Shown here: positions 17,889-25,224 of the stretch, in pieces
Position numbering within the stretch: position 1 is the stretch's first letter
Layout of the letters: every line of letters begins with the position of its first letter
Source: Canicola haemoglobinophilus
Lineage (GTDB): Bacteria > Pseudomonadota > Gammaproteobacteria > Enterobacterales > Pasteurellaceae
NCBI RefSeq assembly: GCF_002015075.1
Contig: NZ_MUXZ01000030.1
Coordinates: forward strand, 1-51,001
Length of the DNA: 51,001 nt
Reading direction: 5' to 3'
Position numbers and translations under genes: made by a program
Notes under the pieces: model-generated
Told to the model about the DNA's origin: nothing
What the model saw: the letters and a program-made list of their open reading frames with translations, nothing else
Database searches by the model: none

Positions 17889-20156
17889 ATGGATGCACAA
17901 TTACGTCAAGCCGCTTTAGATTTTCATGAATTCCCAAAACCTGGAAAAATTGAAGTTACTCCAACCAAATCGTTAGGTACACAGCGTGATTTAGCTTTGG
18001 CTTATTCTCCTGGGGTAGCGGTACCTTGTTTAGAAATCCAAGCAGATCCAGCTGCTGCTTATCGCTATACTTCTCGTGGCAATTTAGTGGCCGTTATTTC
18101 AAACGGAACTGCCGTCTTAGGTTTAGGTAACATCGGTGCGCTAGCGGGTAAACCCGTAATGGAAGGTAAAGGCGTTTTATTTAAGAAATTTGCTGGAGTT
18201 GATGTATTTGATATCGAGATTGATGAGCGTGATCCAGATAAATTAGTGGAAATTATTGCTGCTTTAGAACCAACTTTTGGTGGTATTAATCTCGAAGATA
18301 TTAAAGCGCCTGAATGTTTCTATATTGAACAAAAGCTGCGTGAGCGTATGAAAATCCCTGTTTTTCATGATGATCAACATGGTACGGCTATTATCTCTAC
18401 AGCAGCAGTAATTAATGGGTTACGCATTATTAATAAAAAGCTTGAAGAAGTTCGATTAGTTGCTTCAGGGGCTGGTGCTGCATCTATTGCTTGTTTAAAT
18501 TTATTAGTTTCCTTGGGTATGAAACGTGAAAATATCACTGTCTGTGACTCTAAAGGGGTTATCTATAAAGGACGTGATGAAAAAATGGATACAACTAAAA
18601 AGTTATATGCCATTGATGATAATGGGCAACGCTCTTTAGCGGATGCGATTCCTAATGCAGATATTTTCCTTGGTTGTTCTGCAGCAGGTGCACTTACACA
18701 GGAAATGGTCAAAACCATGGGACCTAACCCATTAATTTTAGCCTTGGCAAATCCTGAGCCTGAGATTTTGCCTCCATTGGCAAAAGCTGTTCGCCCTGAT
18801 GCAATTGTGTGTACTGGACGTTCCGATTATCCAAACCAAGTAAATAATGTGTTGTGTTTCCCATTTATTTTCCGTGGAGCATTGGATGTCAGCGCAACTA
18901 CTATTAACGAAGAAATGAAACTTGCAGCAGTTTATGCCATTGCTGATTTAGCCTTAGCGGAGCAAAGTGAAGTAGTGAATTCTGCCTATGGCGAAAGTGG
19001 CGTTTCTTTTGGACCTGACTATATTATTCCAAAACCATTTGATCCGAGATTGATTGTAAAAATAGCACCAGCTGTGGCAAAAGCTGCAATGGATAGTGGT
19101 GTTGCAACACGTCCAATTGATGATTTTGATGCTTATATTGAGAAATTAACCCAGTTTGTTTATAAGACAAACTTGTTTATGAAACCTGTGTTTGCACAGG
19201 CAAAAGAAGATAAAAAACGTGTCATCTTAACAGATGGTGAGGAAAAGCGTGTGTTACATGCAGTTCAAGAAATTGCCACCTTAGGAATTGCACAACCTAT
19301 TTTGCTAGGGCGTACTCAAATTATTGAGGATAGCATTAAGAAATTAGGCTTACAGGTACAAGTAGGACGTGATTTTGAGATTATTGATATTGAGAATAAT
19401 CCATACTATGAAGAATGTTGTGATGCTTATTACAACAAATTGAAACGCCAAGGTATGACGCCTAATGGAGCTAAACGCAAAATGCTTCATAATCCGACCG
19501 CACTTGGTACAGTTTTGTTGGACTTAGGTAAAGCAGATGCAATGATTTGTGGTTTAGTCGGTCCTTTTGCAGCACATTTAGATGCCATTAAAGAAATTAT
19601 TGGTGTGAAAGAAGGTGAAATTCCAGCAACAGTAAATGGTCTAGTTTTACCGACTGGTAATTTGTTTATCGCTGATACTTTCGTGAATGCAAATCCAACT
19701 GCGGAAGAGCTCGCAGAAATTACCATTATGTCTGCAGAAGAAGTTCGCCGTTTTGGTATCGTGCCACAAGTTGCTCTGGTTTCTCATTCTAATTATGGCT
19801 CTATTAATGATCCAAGTGCGGTAAAAATGCGTAGAGTTTTAGAGCTTGTGCGAGCAAAAGCACCTGATTTGATAATTGATGGTGAAATGCATTGTGATAT
19901 AGCTTTATCTGAGAATTTACGCAAAGAAATTATGCCTGATAGTCCAATTAAAGGTGCGGCAAACCTGTTAATTATGCCAAATATGGAAACAGCTCGTATT
20001 AGCTTGAATTTATTACAAGGTACAGCTACTCCTATTACTATTGGTCCAATTCTAATGGGGGTTGAAAAACCAGCACATATTCTGACATCTGCATCATCAG
20101 TGCGTAGAATTATTAATATGGTGGCGGTTGCAGCAGTAAAAGCCAAGCATAATTAA
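17889..20156 (+). CDS. maeB: NADP-dependent malic enzyme MaeB
   Basis: Oxidative decarboxylation of malate to pyruvate with NADPH production. The 755-residue protein has the two-part MaeB layout. The N-terminal malic enzyme domain (about 1-430) contains AYSPGVAVPCLEI, HDDQHGTAI and GAGAASIACLNLL. The C-terminal phosphotransacetylase-like domain (about 430-755) is a regulatory, normally inactive PTA module ending MGVEKPAHILTSASSVRRIINM. The ribosome binding site TAAGGAAA precedes the ATG. A strong terminator follows. Confidence 0.95.
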   Translation: MDAQLRQAALDFHEFPKPGKIEVTPTKSLGTQRDLALAYSPGVAVPCLEIQADPAAAYRYTSRGNLVAVISNGTAVLGLGNIGALAGKPVMEGKGVLFKKFAGVDVFDIEIDERDPDKLVEIIAALEPTFGGINLEDIKAPECFYIEQKLRERMKIPVFHDDQHGTAIISTAAVINGLRIINKKLEEVRLVASGAGAASIACLNLLVSLGMKRENITVCDSKGVIYKGRDEKMDTTKKLYAIDDNGQRSLADAIPNADIFLGCSAAGALTQEMVKTMGPNPLILALANPEPEILPPLAKAVRPDAIVCTGRSDYPNQVNNVLCFPFIFRGALDVSATTINEEMKLAAVYAIADLALAEQSEVVNSAYGESGVSFGPDYIIPKPFDPRLIVKIAPAVAKAAMDSGVATRPIDDFDAYIEKLTQFVYKTNLFMKPVFAQAKEDKKRVILTDGEEKRVLHAVQEIATLGIAQPILLGRTQIIEDSIKKLGLQVQVGRDFEIIDIENNPYYEECCDAYYNKLKRQGMTPNGAKRKMLHNPTALGTVLLDLGKADAMICGLVGPFAAHLDAIKEIIGVKEGEIPATVNGLVLPTGNLFIADTFVNANPTAEELAEITIMSAEEVRRFGIVPQVALVSHSNYGSINDPSAVKMRRVLELVRAKAPDLIIDGEMHCDIALSENLRKEIMPDSPIKGAANLLIMPNMETARISLNLLQGTATPITIGPILMGVEKPAHILTSASSVRRIINMVAVAAVKAKHN

Positions 20157-20174
20157 CACTGTTTTGATCTTAAT

Positions 20175-20201
20175 AGCCCCATTATTTAATGGGGCTTTTT
20201 T
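20175..20201 (+). terminator. Terminator of maeB
   Basis: A 10-bp perfect stem AGCCCCATTA / TAATGGGGCT (20175-20184, 20187-20196) is followed by a T run that also begins the first copy of the 41-bp repeat upstream of sodA. Confidence 0.85.
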
Positions 20202-20221
20202 GCTAAAAAATGAAACTTTTA

Positions 20222-20235
20222 ATGATCTTAATCAA
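20222..20235. promoter_or_regulatory. FNR-like box, copy 1
   Basis: ATGATCTTAATCAA matches the FNR consensus TTGAT-N4-ATCAA at nine of ten positions. FNR is a known repressor of sodA in E. coli. Confidence 0.5.
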
Positions 20236-20262
20236 TTTTTTTGCTAAAAAATGAAACTTTTA

Positions 20263-20276
20263 ATGATCTTAATCAA
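20263..20276. promoter_or_regulatory. FNR-like box, copy 2
   Basis: This is the same ATGATCTTAATCAA element as at 20222, in the second copy of the tandem repeat. The 41-base centre-to-centre distance is close to four helical turns. Confidence 0.5.
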
Positions 20277-20338
20277 TTTTTTTGCTAAAATTCGCCGTCT
20301 TTATCACTAACCATCGTTTTTTATACAAGGAAACTATT

Positions 20339-20980
20339 ATGGCTTATACTTTACCTGAATTGGGTTATTCTTATGATGCTTTAGAACCGCACTTTGATGC
20401 ACAAACAATGGAAATCCACCATAGTAAACACCATCAGACCTATGTGAATAATTCGAACGCATTATTGGAGAATTTACCAGAATTTGCCAACCTTTGTCCG
20501 GGTCAATTAATTTCTAAATTGGCTGATATGCCTGCTGATAAACGCACCGCACTTCGTAATAATGTAGGTGGGCATGCAAACCATAGCCTATTTTGGAAAG
20601 GCTTAAAAAAAGGAACTACTTTACAAGGTGCATTAAAAGATGCTATTGAACGTGATTTTGGTTCAATAGAAAACTTTCAGACTGAGTTTGAAAAAGTTGC
20701 AACAACTCGTTTTGGTTCAGGTTGGGCTTGGCTTGTATTAAATCAAGGTAAATTAGAAGTGGTTTCTACAGCTAACCAAGACAGTCCATTAATGGGCAAA
20801 GAAATTGCAGGTTGCGAGGGTTTCCCTATTTTGACTTTAGATGTTTGGGAGCATGCTTACTATTTAAAATTCCAAAATCGTCGTCCTGATTATATTAAAG
20901 AATTTTGGAATGTTGTGAACTGGGATGTTGCAGCTGAGCGTTTTGAGAAAAAAGTTTCTGATTGCAGTTGTGCAAAATAA
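20339..20980 (+). CDS. sodA: Superoxide dismutase, Mn type
   Basis: Converts superoxide to hydrogen peroxide and oxygen in the cytoplasm. The 213-residue protein starts MAYTLPELGYSYDALEPHFD and has metal ligands in MEIHHSKHHQTYVNN, GGHANHSLFW and DVWEHAYYLKFQNRR. The GSGWAWLV segment and the glycine in the GGHANHS context agree with the Mn enzyme. The ATG at 20339 is preceded by AAGGAAA; an earlier in-frame start at 20282 would add 19 non-conserved residues and lies in the promoter. The promoter region carries a tandem repeat with two FNR-like boxes. Confidence 0.95.
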   Translation: MAYTLPELGYSYDALEPHFDAQTMEIHHSKHHQTYVNNSNALLENLPEFANLCPGQLISKLADMPADKRTALRNNVGGHANHSLFWKGLKKGTTLQGALKDAIERDFGSIENFQTEFEKVATTRFGSGWAWLVLNQGKLEVVSTANQDSPLMGKEIAGCEGFPILTLDVWEHAYYLKFQNRRPDYIKEFWNVVNWDVAAERFEKKVSDCSCAK

Positions 20981-21017
20981 TTTGTGAGTGAATGATATTT
21001 TATAAATTAGAGAACAA

Positions 21018-21048
21018 AAATACCGAGCTTTATGCTCGGTATTTTTTA
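21018..21048. terminator. Bidirectional terminator between sodA and nanA
   Basis: An 11-bp stem AAATACCGAGC / GCTCGGTATTT (21018-21028, 21034-21044) with flanking A and T runs ends sodA rightward and the nan operon leftward. Confidence 0.88.
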
Positions 21049-21064
21049 TCTATTTTATTTTGAA

Positions 21065-21943
21065 TTAAAGGAATTTTTCTTTTAATTCTTTTGCTACTGC
21101 AATTTGTTTTTCTGTTGCTTTTGCAGTCATTGGCTCACGGCAGTAACCTGCATCAACACCTTGAAGTTTAAGAATTTCTTTGATAGTTAAATATAAACCA
21201 TTCGCTAAAATACCTTCAATTAGGTCGTTGGTAACATGTTGAATTTCAAGTGCTTCAGCAATTTTTCCTGCTTTCGCTAATTCAAAGATTTGTCTTGCAC
21301 GTACGCCGTTTACGTTGAACGTACTACCAATTGCGCCGTCTACGCCTAAAGATGCAGCTGGTAACATCATTTCATCAAATCCTGCCCAAACTAGGTGGTT
21401 TGGATATGCTTTTTTCAAACGTTCTAATAAGTAGAAGTCGCCAGCAGTGAATTTAACCCCTAATACTTTTGGATTTGCATAAAGTTCGCCAAATTGTTCA
21501 ACGCCCATGTTAACACCTGTTAAGAATGGGATTGAGTAAACGATCATATTGTTGCCAGTTTCAGCGATGATTGTTTCGTAGTAATGTTTGATTTCAGCAA
21601 AGCTAAATTTGTAGTAGAAAGGTGTTACTGCAGATAAGCTATCGTAGCCTAATTCTGTCGCATATTTACCTAATTCAACTGCTTCATGCAAGTTCACACT
21701 ACCAACTTGAGCGATTAATGCAATGTCATCTTTCGCTTCATCTTTTGCAATACGGAAAATTTCTTTTTTCTCTGCAGTTGAAAGCATAAAGTTTTCGCCA
21801 GTACTACCACCGACATATAAACCATCTACTTTCATTTTATCAATGTTATGACGAATAATTTCACGTAAACCTTTCTCGTTTACTGAGCCATCTTCGTTAA
21901 AAGACACTAATAAAGCACTAAAAATACCTTTTAAGTTTTTCAT
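21065..21943 (-). CDS. nanA: N-acetylneuraminate lyase NanA
   Basis: Cleaves Neu5Ac to N-acetylmannosamine and pyruvate, the first catabolic step. It is a 292-residue class I aldolase of the DapA/NanA family. GGSTGENFML binds the pyruvate carboxylate, the tyrosine is in YSIPFLTGVN, and the Schiff-base lysine is in LGVKFTAGDFYLLER. The ribosome binding site CAGGAGAAACAA precedes the start. It is the last gene of the leftward nanE-nanK-nanQ-siaR-nanA operon. nagB and nagA, which follow nanA in H. influenzae Rd, are not here. Confidence 0.97.
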   Translation of the reverse strand: MKNLKGIFSALLVSFNEDGSVNEKGLREIIRHNIDKMKVDGLYVGGSTGENFMLSTAEKKEIFRIAKDEAKDDIALIAQVGSVNLHEAVELGKYATELGYDSLSAVTPFYYKFSFAEIKHYYETIIAETGNNMIVYSIPFLTGVNMGVEQFGELYANPKVLGVKFTAGDFYLLERLKKAYPNHLVWAGFDEMMLPAASLGVDGAIGSTFNVNGVRARQIFELAKAGKIAEALEIQHVTNDLIEGILANGLYLTIKEILKLQGVDAGYCREPMTAKATEKQIAVAKELKEKFL

Positions 21944-21974
21944 TTGTTTCTCCTGAAATAAAGGGATTAAATTT

Positions 21975-22844
21975 TTATTTAATGCGTTGTTCTAAAATCA
22001 CATTAACAGTTTTTTGTTTAGTTTGTACCGCACTTTCTTCCTCAGCTTGAACAATCAAGGTGTAAATTAAGTCCAATACAAAAAGTTGGGCAATTTTGGT
22101 CCCGATAGAGTCGCCTTGTAATTGGCCTTGTCGGTTACCATTGGTTAACACATAATCGGAAACCATAGTAATAGGTGAACGTAAATTATGTGTAAGAGCG
22201 ACAGTTACAGCGCCATTCTTCTTAGCAATATTCAATGCTTGAATCGTTTCTTTTGAATAGCCTGAATGGCTTATTCCAATAACGATATCACCAGGTTTCA
22301 TTAATGCAGCTTGCATATACATAAAATGATTATTGCTTGTGGCATCAACTTGTAATCCAATTCGCATTAATTTATTTTTAGCATCTTCGGCAGTTAAGCC
22401 TGATGAGCCAACACCAAATAGGAATATTCGTTTTGATGTGCGAATTAATTCAACTACTTTTTCTAGTTGAGTGAAATCTAGCAAATTAATGGTTTCTGAA
22501 ATTACATTATGAATTGCATTTTGTAATTTTTCTGCAATTTGACTTGTTCCATCAAATTTGGATATATCCGTTTCTAATAAGGAATTAGGTTGTTTATCTC
22601 TTGTTGCTAACTCGATCGAAAGTTGTAATTTGAAATCAGTAAAGCCTTTGAAACCTAAAGTGCGACAAAAACGAATAAATGTTGCTTCACCAACATCAAA
22701 TTGCTGTGCAATCTCCGCCAAAGAATTTTGGCTTAATAATTCTGGAGAAGACAAGATTGTTGTCGCAATTCGTTTCTCTGTTTTTGTTAGGCTATCATAT
22801 AAAGCACCAATGGTATCAAGTATATTACCGCTTGTTGCTACCAT
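21975..22844 (-). CDS. siaR: Sialic acid regulator SiaR (RpiR family)
   Basis: Transcriptional repressor of sialic acid uptake and catabolism that senses a pathway amino sugar (glucosamine-6-phosphate in H. influenzae). It has 289 residues. An RpiR-type helix-turn-helix lies at about residues 20-75 (LAEIAQQFDVGEATFIRFCRTLGFKGF). A SIS sugar-phosphate domain lies at about 125-265 (RIFLFGVGSSGLTAEDA, GISHSGYSKETIQA). The start has a near-perfect ribosome binding site, GGAGGAG. It sits inside the operon it is expected to control, between nanQ and nanA. Candidate operators are at 25072, 25192 and 27299. Confidence 0.93.
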   Translation of the reverse strand: MVATSGNILDTIGALYDSLTKTEKRIATTILSSPELLSQNSLAEIAQQFDVGEATFIRFCRTLGFKGFTDFKLQLSIELATRDKQPNSLLETDISKFDGTSQIAEKLQNAIHNVISETINLLDFTQLEKVVELIRTSKRIFLFGVGSSGLTAEDAKNKLMRIGLQVDATSNNHFMYMQAALMKPGDIVIGISHSGYSKETIQALNIAKKNGAVTVALTHNLRSPITMVSDYVLTNGNRQGQLQGDSIGTKIAQLFVLDLIYTLIVQAEEESAVQTKQKTVNVILEQRIK

Positions 22845-22886
22845 AAGAGCTCCTCCTATTCGTGTTGTTCGTGTTGTTTATTTTTC

Positions 22887-23357
22887 TTAGTCAATTAATG
22901 ATACTGGCACTTTTACCACTAATTTCTTCAAATTCACCACTTGGCCATTGACGTTGCAGCAAGGTTTGTGTGGTTCATATGGGAAAAACACAACAAACAT
23001 TTTTGGGCGTAATGTCACCGCACTTTTGTTTGGAATATCGTTAATTAATTGATAATCATCTTTCTCATCATATGGTGTGTAATCTGCTAAATTAGGATAT
23101 TCAACACTATATTCGATAGTTTCTGCACCGGAAATTAATACTTGAATATCAATGTATTGGCGATGTAATTCTGCCTTTTTATCTTCTGATGCTGCCGTTG
23201 TTGGCTCCATCACATTCATATAAATTTGATCCGTCAAATCATGTCGCCCATTGGCTAAACTCTCTAAATCTAAAGTATTAAGATGATTACAAATATCCAC
23301 CATGACTTGTGGTAAGTTACGTTTAAAATCATCTCTTGTTAAATCTCCAAAAATCAT
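22887..23357 (-). CDS. nanQ: YhcH/YjgK/YiaL family protein, probable sialic acid anomerase NanQ
   Basis: A 156-residue cupin-like protein of the DUF386 family. YhcH of E. coli, encoded in the nan operon, has been renamed NanQ and is reported to speed opening of cyclic sialic acids to the linear form used by NanA. Family segments DIQVLISGAETIEY, MFVVFFPYEPHKPC and VVNLKKLVVKVPV are present. The conserved histidine and glutamate residues of the metal site can be seen in HRQYIDIQ and EPHKP. It lies between nanK and siaR with gaps of 15 and 42 bases, so it is part of the operon. As I recall, in H. influenzae Rd the homologue is located elsewhere. Confidence 0.85.
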   Translation of the reverse strand: MIFGDLTRDDFKRNLPQVMVDICNHLNTLDLESLANGRHDLTDQIYMNVMEPTTAASEDKKAELHRQYIDIQVLISGAETIEYSVEYPNLADYTPYDEKDDYQLINDIPNKSAVTLRPKMFVVFFPYEPHKPCCNVNGQVVNLKKLVVKVPVSLID

Positions 23358-23372
23358 TTTTTATTCCTCTTC

Positions 23373-24251
23373 TTATGAATTGTGTTGCATTTGCATCCAA
23401 TAAGCAGCACCAATTAAGCCAGCATCTGCACCATATTTCGCAGGCTCTAGCTTACATTGATAAAACTTCGGCATGTCATTTAAATATTGTTGTACTAAAG
23501 GCAAGTATCCTTCTGCTAATCCAACGCTACCGCCTAAAACTACTTTTTGTACATCAAAGCCAATGACCATATCTGCGATTAAATTGGCAATTGCCTTAGC
23601 AGAAGAATGAATAAGTGCGGTTGCTTTTTCGTCATTTTTGCGGAATAGCTCAAATACTTCTTTAGGGCTACAAGGTTTTTCCCATCTGCTTGCTTCTCGT
23701 TCAATAGCACGTCCTGCAGCAATAGCTTCGACACAACCTTGGCGACCACAGCCACAGAGCGGCCCATTTGGATCAGCTAAAGTATGTCCGATATGACCAA
23801 CGATGCCATTTGGTCCAGTTGATAGTTTTCCATCCAGAATAATTCCACCACCAACGCCAGTTGATACGGTAATAAAAACGAAATTTTGTACCGCACTTTT
23901 ATCTTGATCTTGATATTCAGCACAAACGGCTGCTTGAACATCGTTGAGTAAGCCAATTGGCTTGTCTGTATGGCGAGCAATGCTTTCTTGCAGTGGGAAA
24001 TCAGCTAATCCACCAAGGTTTTTCGGATTAAGTGCGGTTAAAATTCCGTTATTGATGATACCTGTTGAAGCCACTGCAACAGTATCAAATTGTCCCGCAT
24101 AACTTTGCATAATTTGTGCAATAGCTTGGTGTAAAGCTGTTACAGGATCTTCTTGGGGTGTACTAATTTGTTGGCGATTGGATACTTTTCCATTTTCAAT
24201 AATTGCAGCAGCGATTTTTGTACCGCCAATATCAAGAGCTAAACAACGCAT
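23373..24251 (-). CDS. nanK: N-acetylmannosamine kinase NanK
   Basis: ROK-family kinase that phosphorylates ManNAc to ManNAc-6-phosphate. From the ATG at 24251 (preceded by AAGGAA) it has 292 residues and begins MRCLALDIGGTKIAAAII, the ATP-binding motif. The ROK zinc motif is GHTLADPNGPLCGCGRQGCVEAIAAG and the catalytic aspartate lies in LLNDVQAAVCAEY. A longer reading frame from 24314 overlaps nanE and lacks a ribosome binding site, so it was not chosen. It is the second gene of the operon, 19 bases after nanE. Confidence 0.95.
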   Translation of the reverse strand: MRCLALDIGGTKIAAAIIENGKVSNRQQISTPQEDPVTALHQAIAQIMQSYAGQFDTVAVASTGIINNGILTALNPKNLGGLADFPLQESIARHTDKPIGLLNDVQAAVCAEYQDQDKSAVQNFVFITVSTGVGGGIILDGKLSTGPNGIVGHIGHTLADPNGPLCGCGRQGCVEAIAAGRAIEREASRWEKPCSPKEVFELFRKNDEKATALIHSSAKAIANLIADMVIGFDVQKVVLGGSVGLAEGYLPLVQQYLNDMPKFYQCKLEPAKYGADAGLIGAAYWMQMQHNS

Positions 24252-24270
24252 AGTTTTTTCCTTCAGCTCG

Positions 24271-24960
24271 TTAGAATTTTGCTGATTTAACTGATGTAGC
24301 AAACCAGCTAACAATATGTTCTAAGCGAGTTAATGCTGAACCAACTGTTACGCAATCTGCACCAATTTCAATGGCGGTTTTGGCTAGTTCAGGGGTGTTG
24401 TAACGACCTTCAGCCATAACATAGCAACCAGCCGCTTTTAAATCTTTTACTAATTGGTAATCTGGCTCGTCAGGAATTTCGCCACCGGTATAACCCGACA
24501 TTGTACTCCCAACAATATCAAAACCAAGTTGTTGACAATACAGACCTTCTTCTAAGTTTGAGCAATCTGCCATAGCCAAGCAGCCCATTTCTTTAATTTT
24601 TTTAAGGGCGCTTTCGATTTCAACCGGACGAGCTCTATTTGTTCCATCAACAGCGATAATATCAGCACCAGCCTGAGCTAAATCTTCTATATCTTGTAAG
24701 AATGGGGTAATGCGAACTGGGCTATCTGGTAAATCACGTTTTACAATACCTATAATAGGTGCATTTACTGCAGCACGAGCCGCTTTTAGATTTTCAATAC
24801 CTTCGATACGGATTCCAGCGGCGCCACCAACAATAGATGCAGCTGCCATCGCTGCTACAATTTCAGGCTTATCCATAGGACCGTCATCGACTGGTTGGCA
24901 AGAGGCGATTAATCCATATCTAATTTTTTCTAATATGTCTTTATTTGCTAATTTTGACAT
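24271..24960 (-). CDS. nanE: N-acetylmannosamine-6-phosphate 2-epimerase NanE
   Basis: Converts ManNAc-6-P to GlcNAc-6-P, which enters the Nag pathway. The TIM-barrel protein has 229 residues from the ATG at 24960, which has GGAG at proper spacing; the in-frame upstream ATG at 24978 was rejected. Family motifs are GLIASCQPVDDGPMDKPEIVAAMA, PIIGIVKRDL, DIIAVDGTNRARP and VTVGSALTRLEHIV. It is the first gene of the leftward nan operon, divergent from siaT. Its promoter must lie in 24961-25224 near the CRP and SiaR sites. Confidence 0.95.
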   Translation of the reverse strand: MSKLANKDILEKIRYGLIASCQPVDDGPMDKPEIVAAMAAASIVGGAAGIRIEGIENLKAARAAVNAPIIGIVKRDLPDSPVRITPFLQDIEDLAQAGADIIAVDGTNRARPVEIESALKKIKEMGCLAMADCSNLEEGLYCQQLGFDIVGSTMSGYTGGEIPDEPDYQLVKDLKAAGCYVMAEGRYNTPELAKTAIEIGADCVTVGSALTRLEHIVSWFATSVKSAKF

Positions 24961-25052
24961 GTGAACTCCAATGTACAATTAATTAAAGAAGTTATTTTTC
25001 GTGCGTAAGAATACGCCCATAAAAAGAAAAAACAAGAGAAATAATTTAAAAG

Positions 25053-25068
25053 TGAGATCTAGATCATA
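25053..25068. promoter_or_regulatory. CRP site in the nanE-siaT divergent promoter
   Basis: TGAGATCTAGATCATA matches TGTGATCTAGATCACA at 14 of 16 positions. It ends three bases before a SiaR-like palindrome, the adjacency known for CRP and SiaR in the H. influenzae nan-sia intergenic region. Confidence 0.75.
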
Positions 25069-25071
25069 AAA

Positions 25072-25086
25072 TGAAGTAAAACTTCA
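25072..25086. promoter_or_regulatory. Candidate SiaR operator 1
   Basis: TGAAGTAAAACTTCA is a near-perfect palindrome, with arms extending to ATGAAGT/ACTTCAT. It shares the pattern TGAARTANNRCTTCA with the elements at 25192 and 27299. Assignment to SiaR is inferred from its positions. Confidence 0.65.
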
Positions 25087-25094
25087 TAAATAAA

Positions 25095-25123
25095 TTGAAA
25101 AAGAATATTTTGATCGCTATTCT
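25095..25123 (+). promoter_or_regulatory. Possible siaT promoter
   Basis: TTGAAA (25095-25100) and TATTCT (25118-25123) have a 17-base spacer. The first hexamer has five and the second four of six consensus bases. It lies just downstream of operator 1. Confidence 0.3.
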
Positions 25124-25191
25124 ACTCACAATAGGTTTTTCTTCTCACTTTTTAAGCTATGGTAGATATGAGTAGAAAATTCTCTAGAATA

Positions 25192-25206
25192 TGAAATATT
25201 GCTTCA
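25192..25206. promoter_or_regulatory. Candidate SiaR operator 2
   Basis: TGAAATATTGCTTCA has the same arms as the other two elements and lies 18 bases before the siaT start, where bound repressor would block transcription or initiation. Confidence 0.6.
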
Positions 25207-25224
25207 TAAATAGCAGGAGTATCT

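Larger units (their letters stand above)
20196..20290. repeat. 41-bp tandem duplication in the sodA promoter region
   Basis: Two full copies of a 41-base unit and the first 14 bases of a third run head to tail; the GCTAAAA landmark recurs at 20202, 20243 and 20284, exactly 41 bases apart. The copies are identical apart from T-run ends. Each full unit contains one FNR-like box. Confidence 0.95.

Noticed and set aside
20282..20338. An upstream extension of sodA giving 19 extra residues
   Set aside because: The extension begins in the promoter repeat, has no ribosome binding site and does not match the SOD family, whereas ATG at 20339 has AAGGAAA and the MAYTLPELGY start.
24252..24314. Longer nanK reading frame
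   Set aside because: It would overlap nanE, and the ROK start MRCLALDIGGTK at 24251 has a good ribosome binding site.
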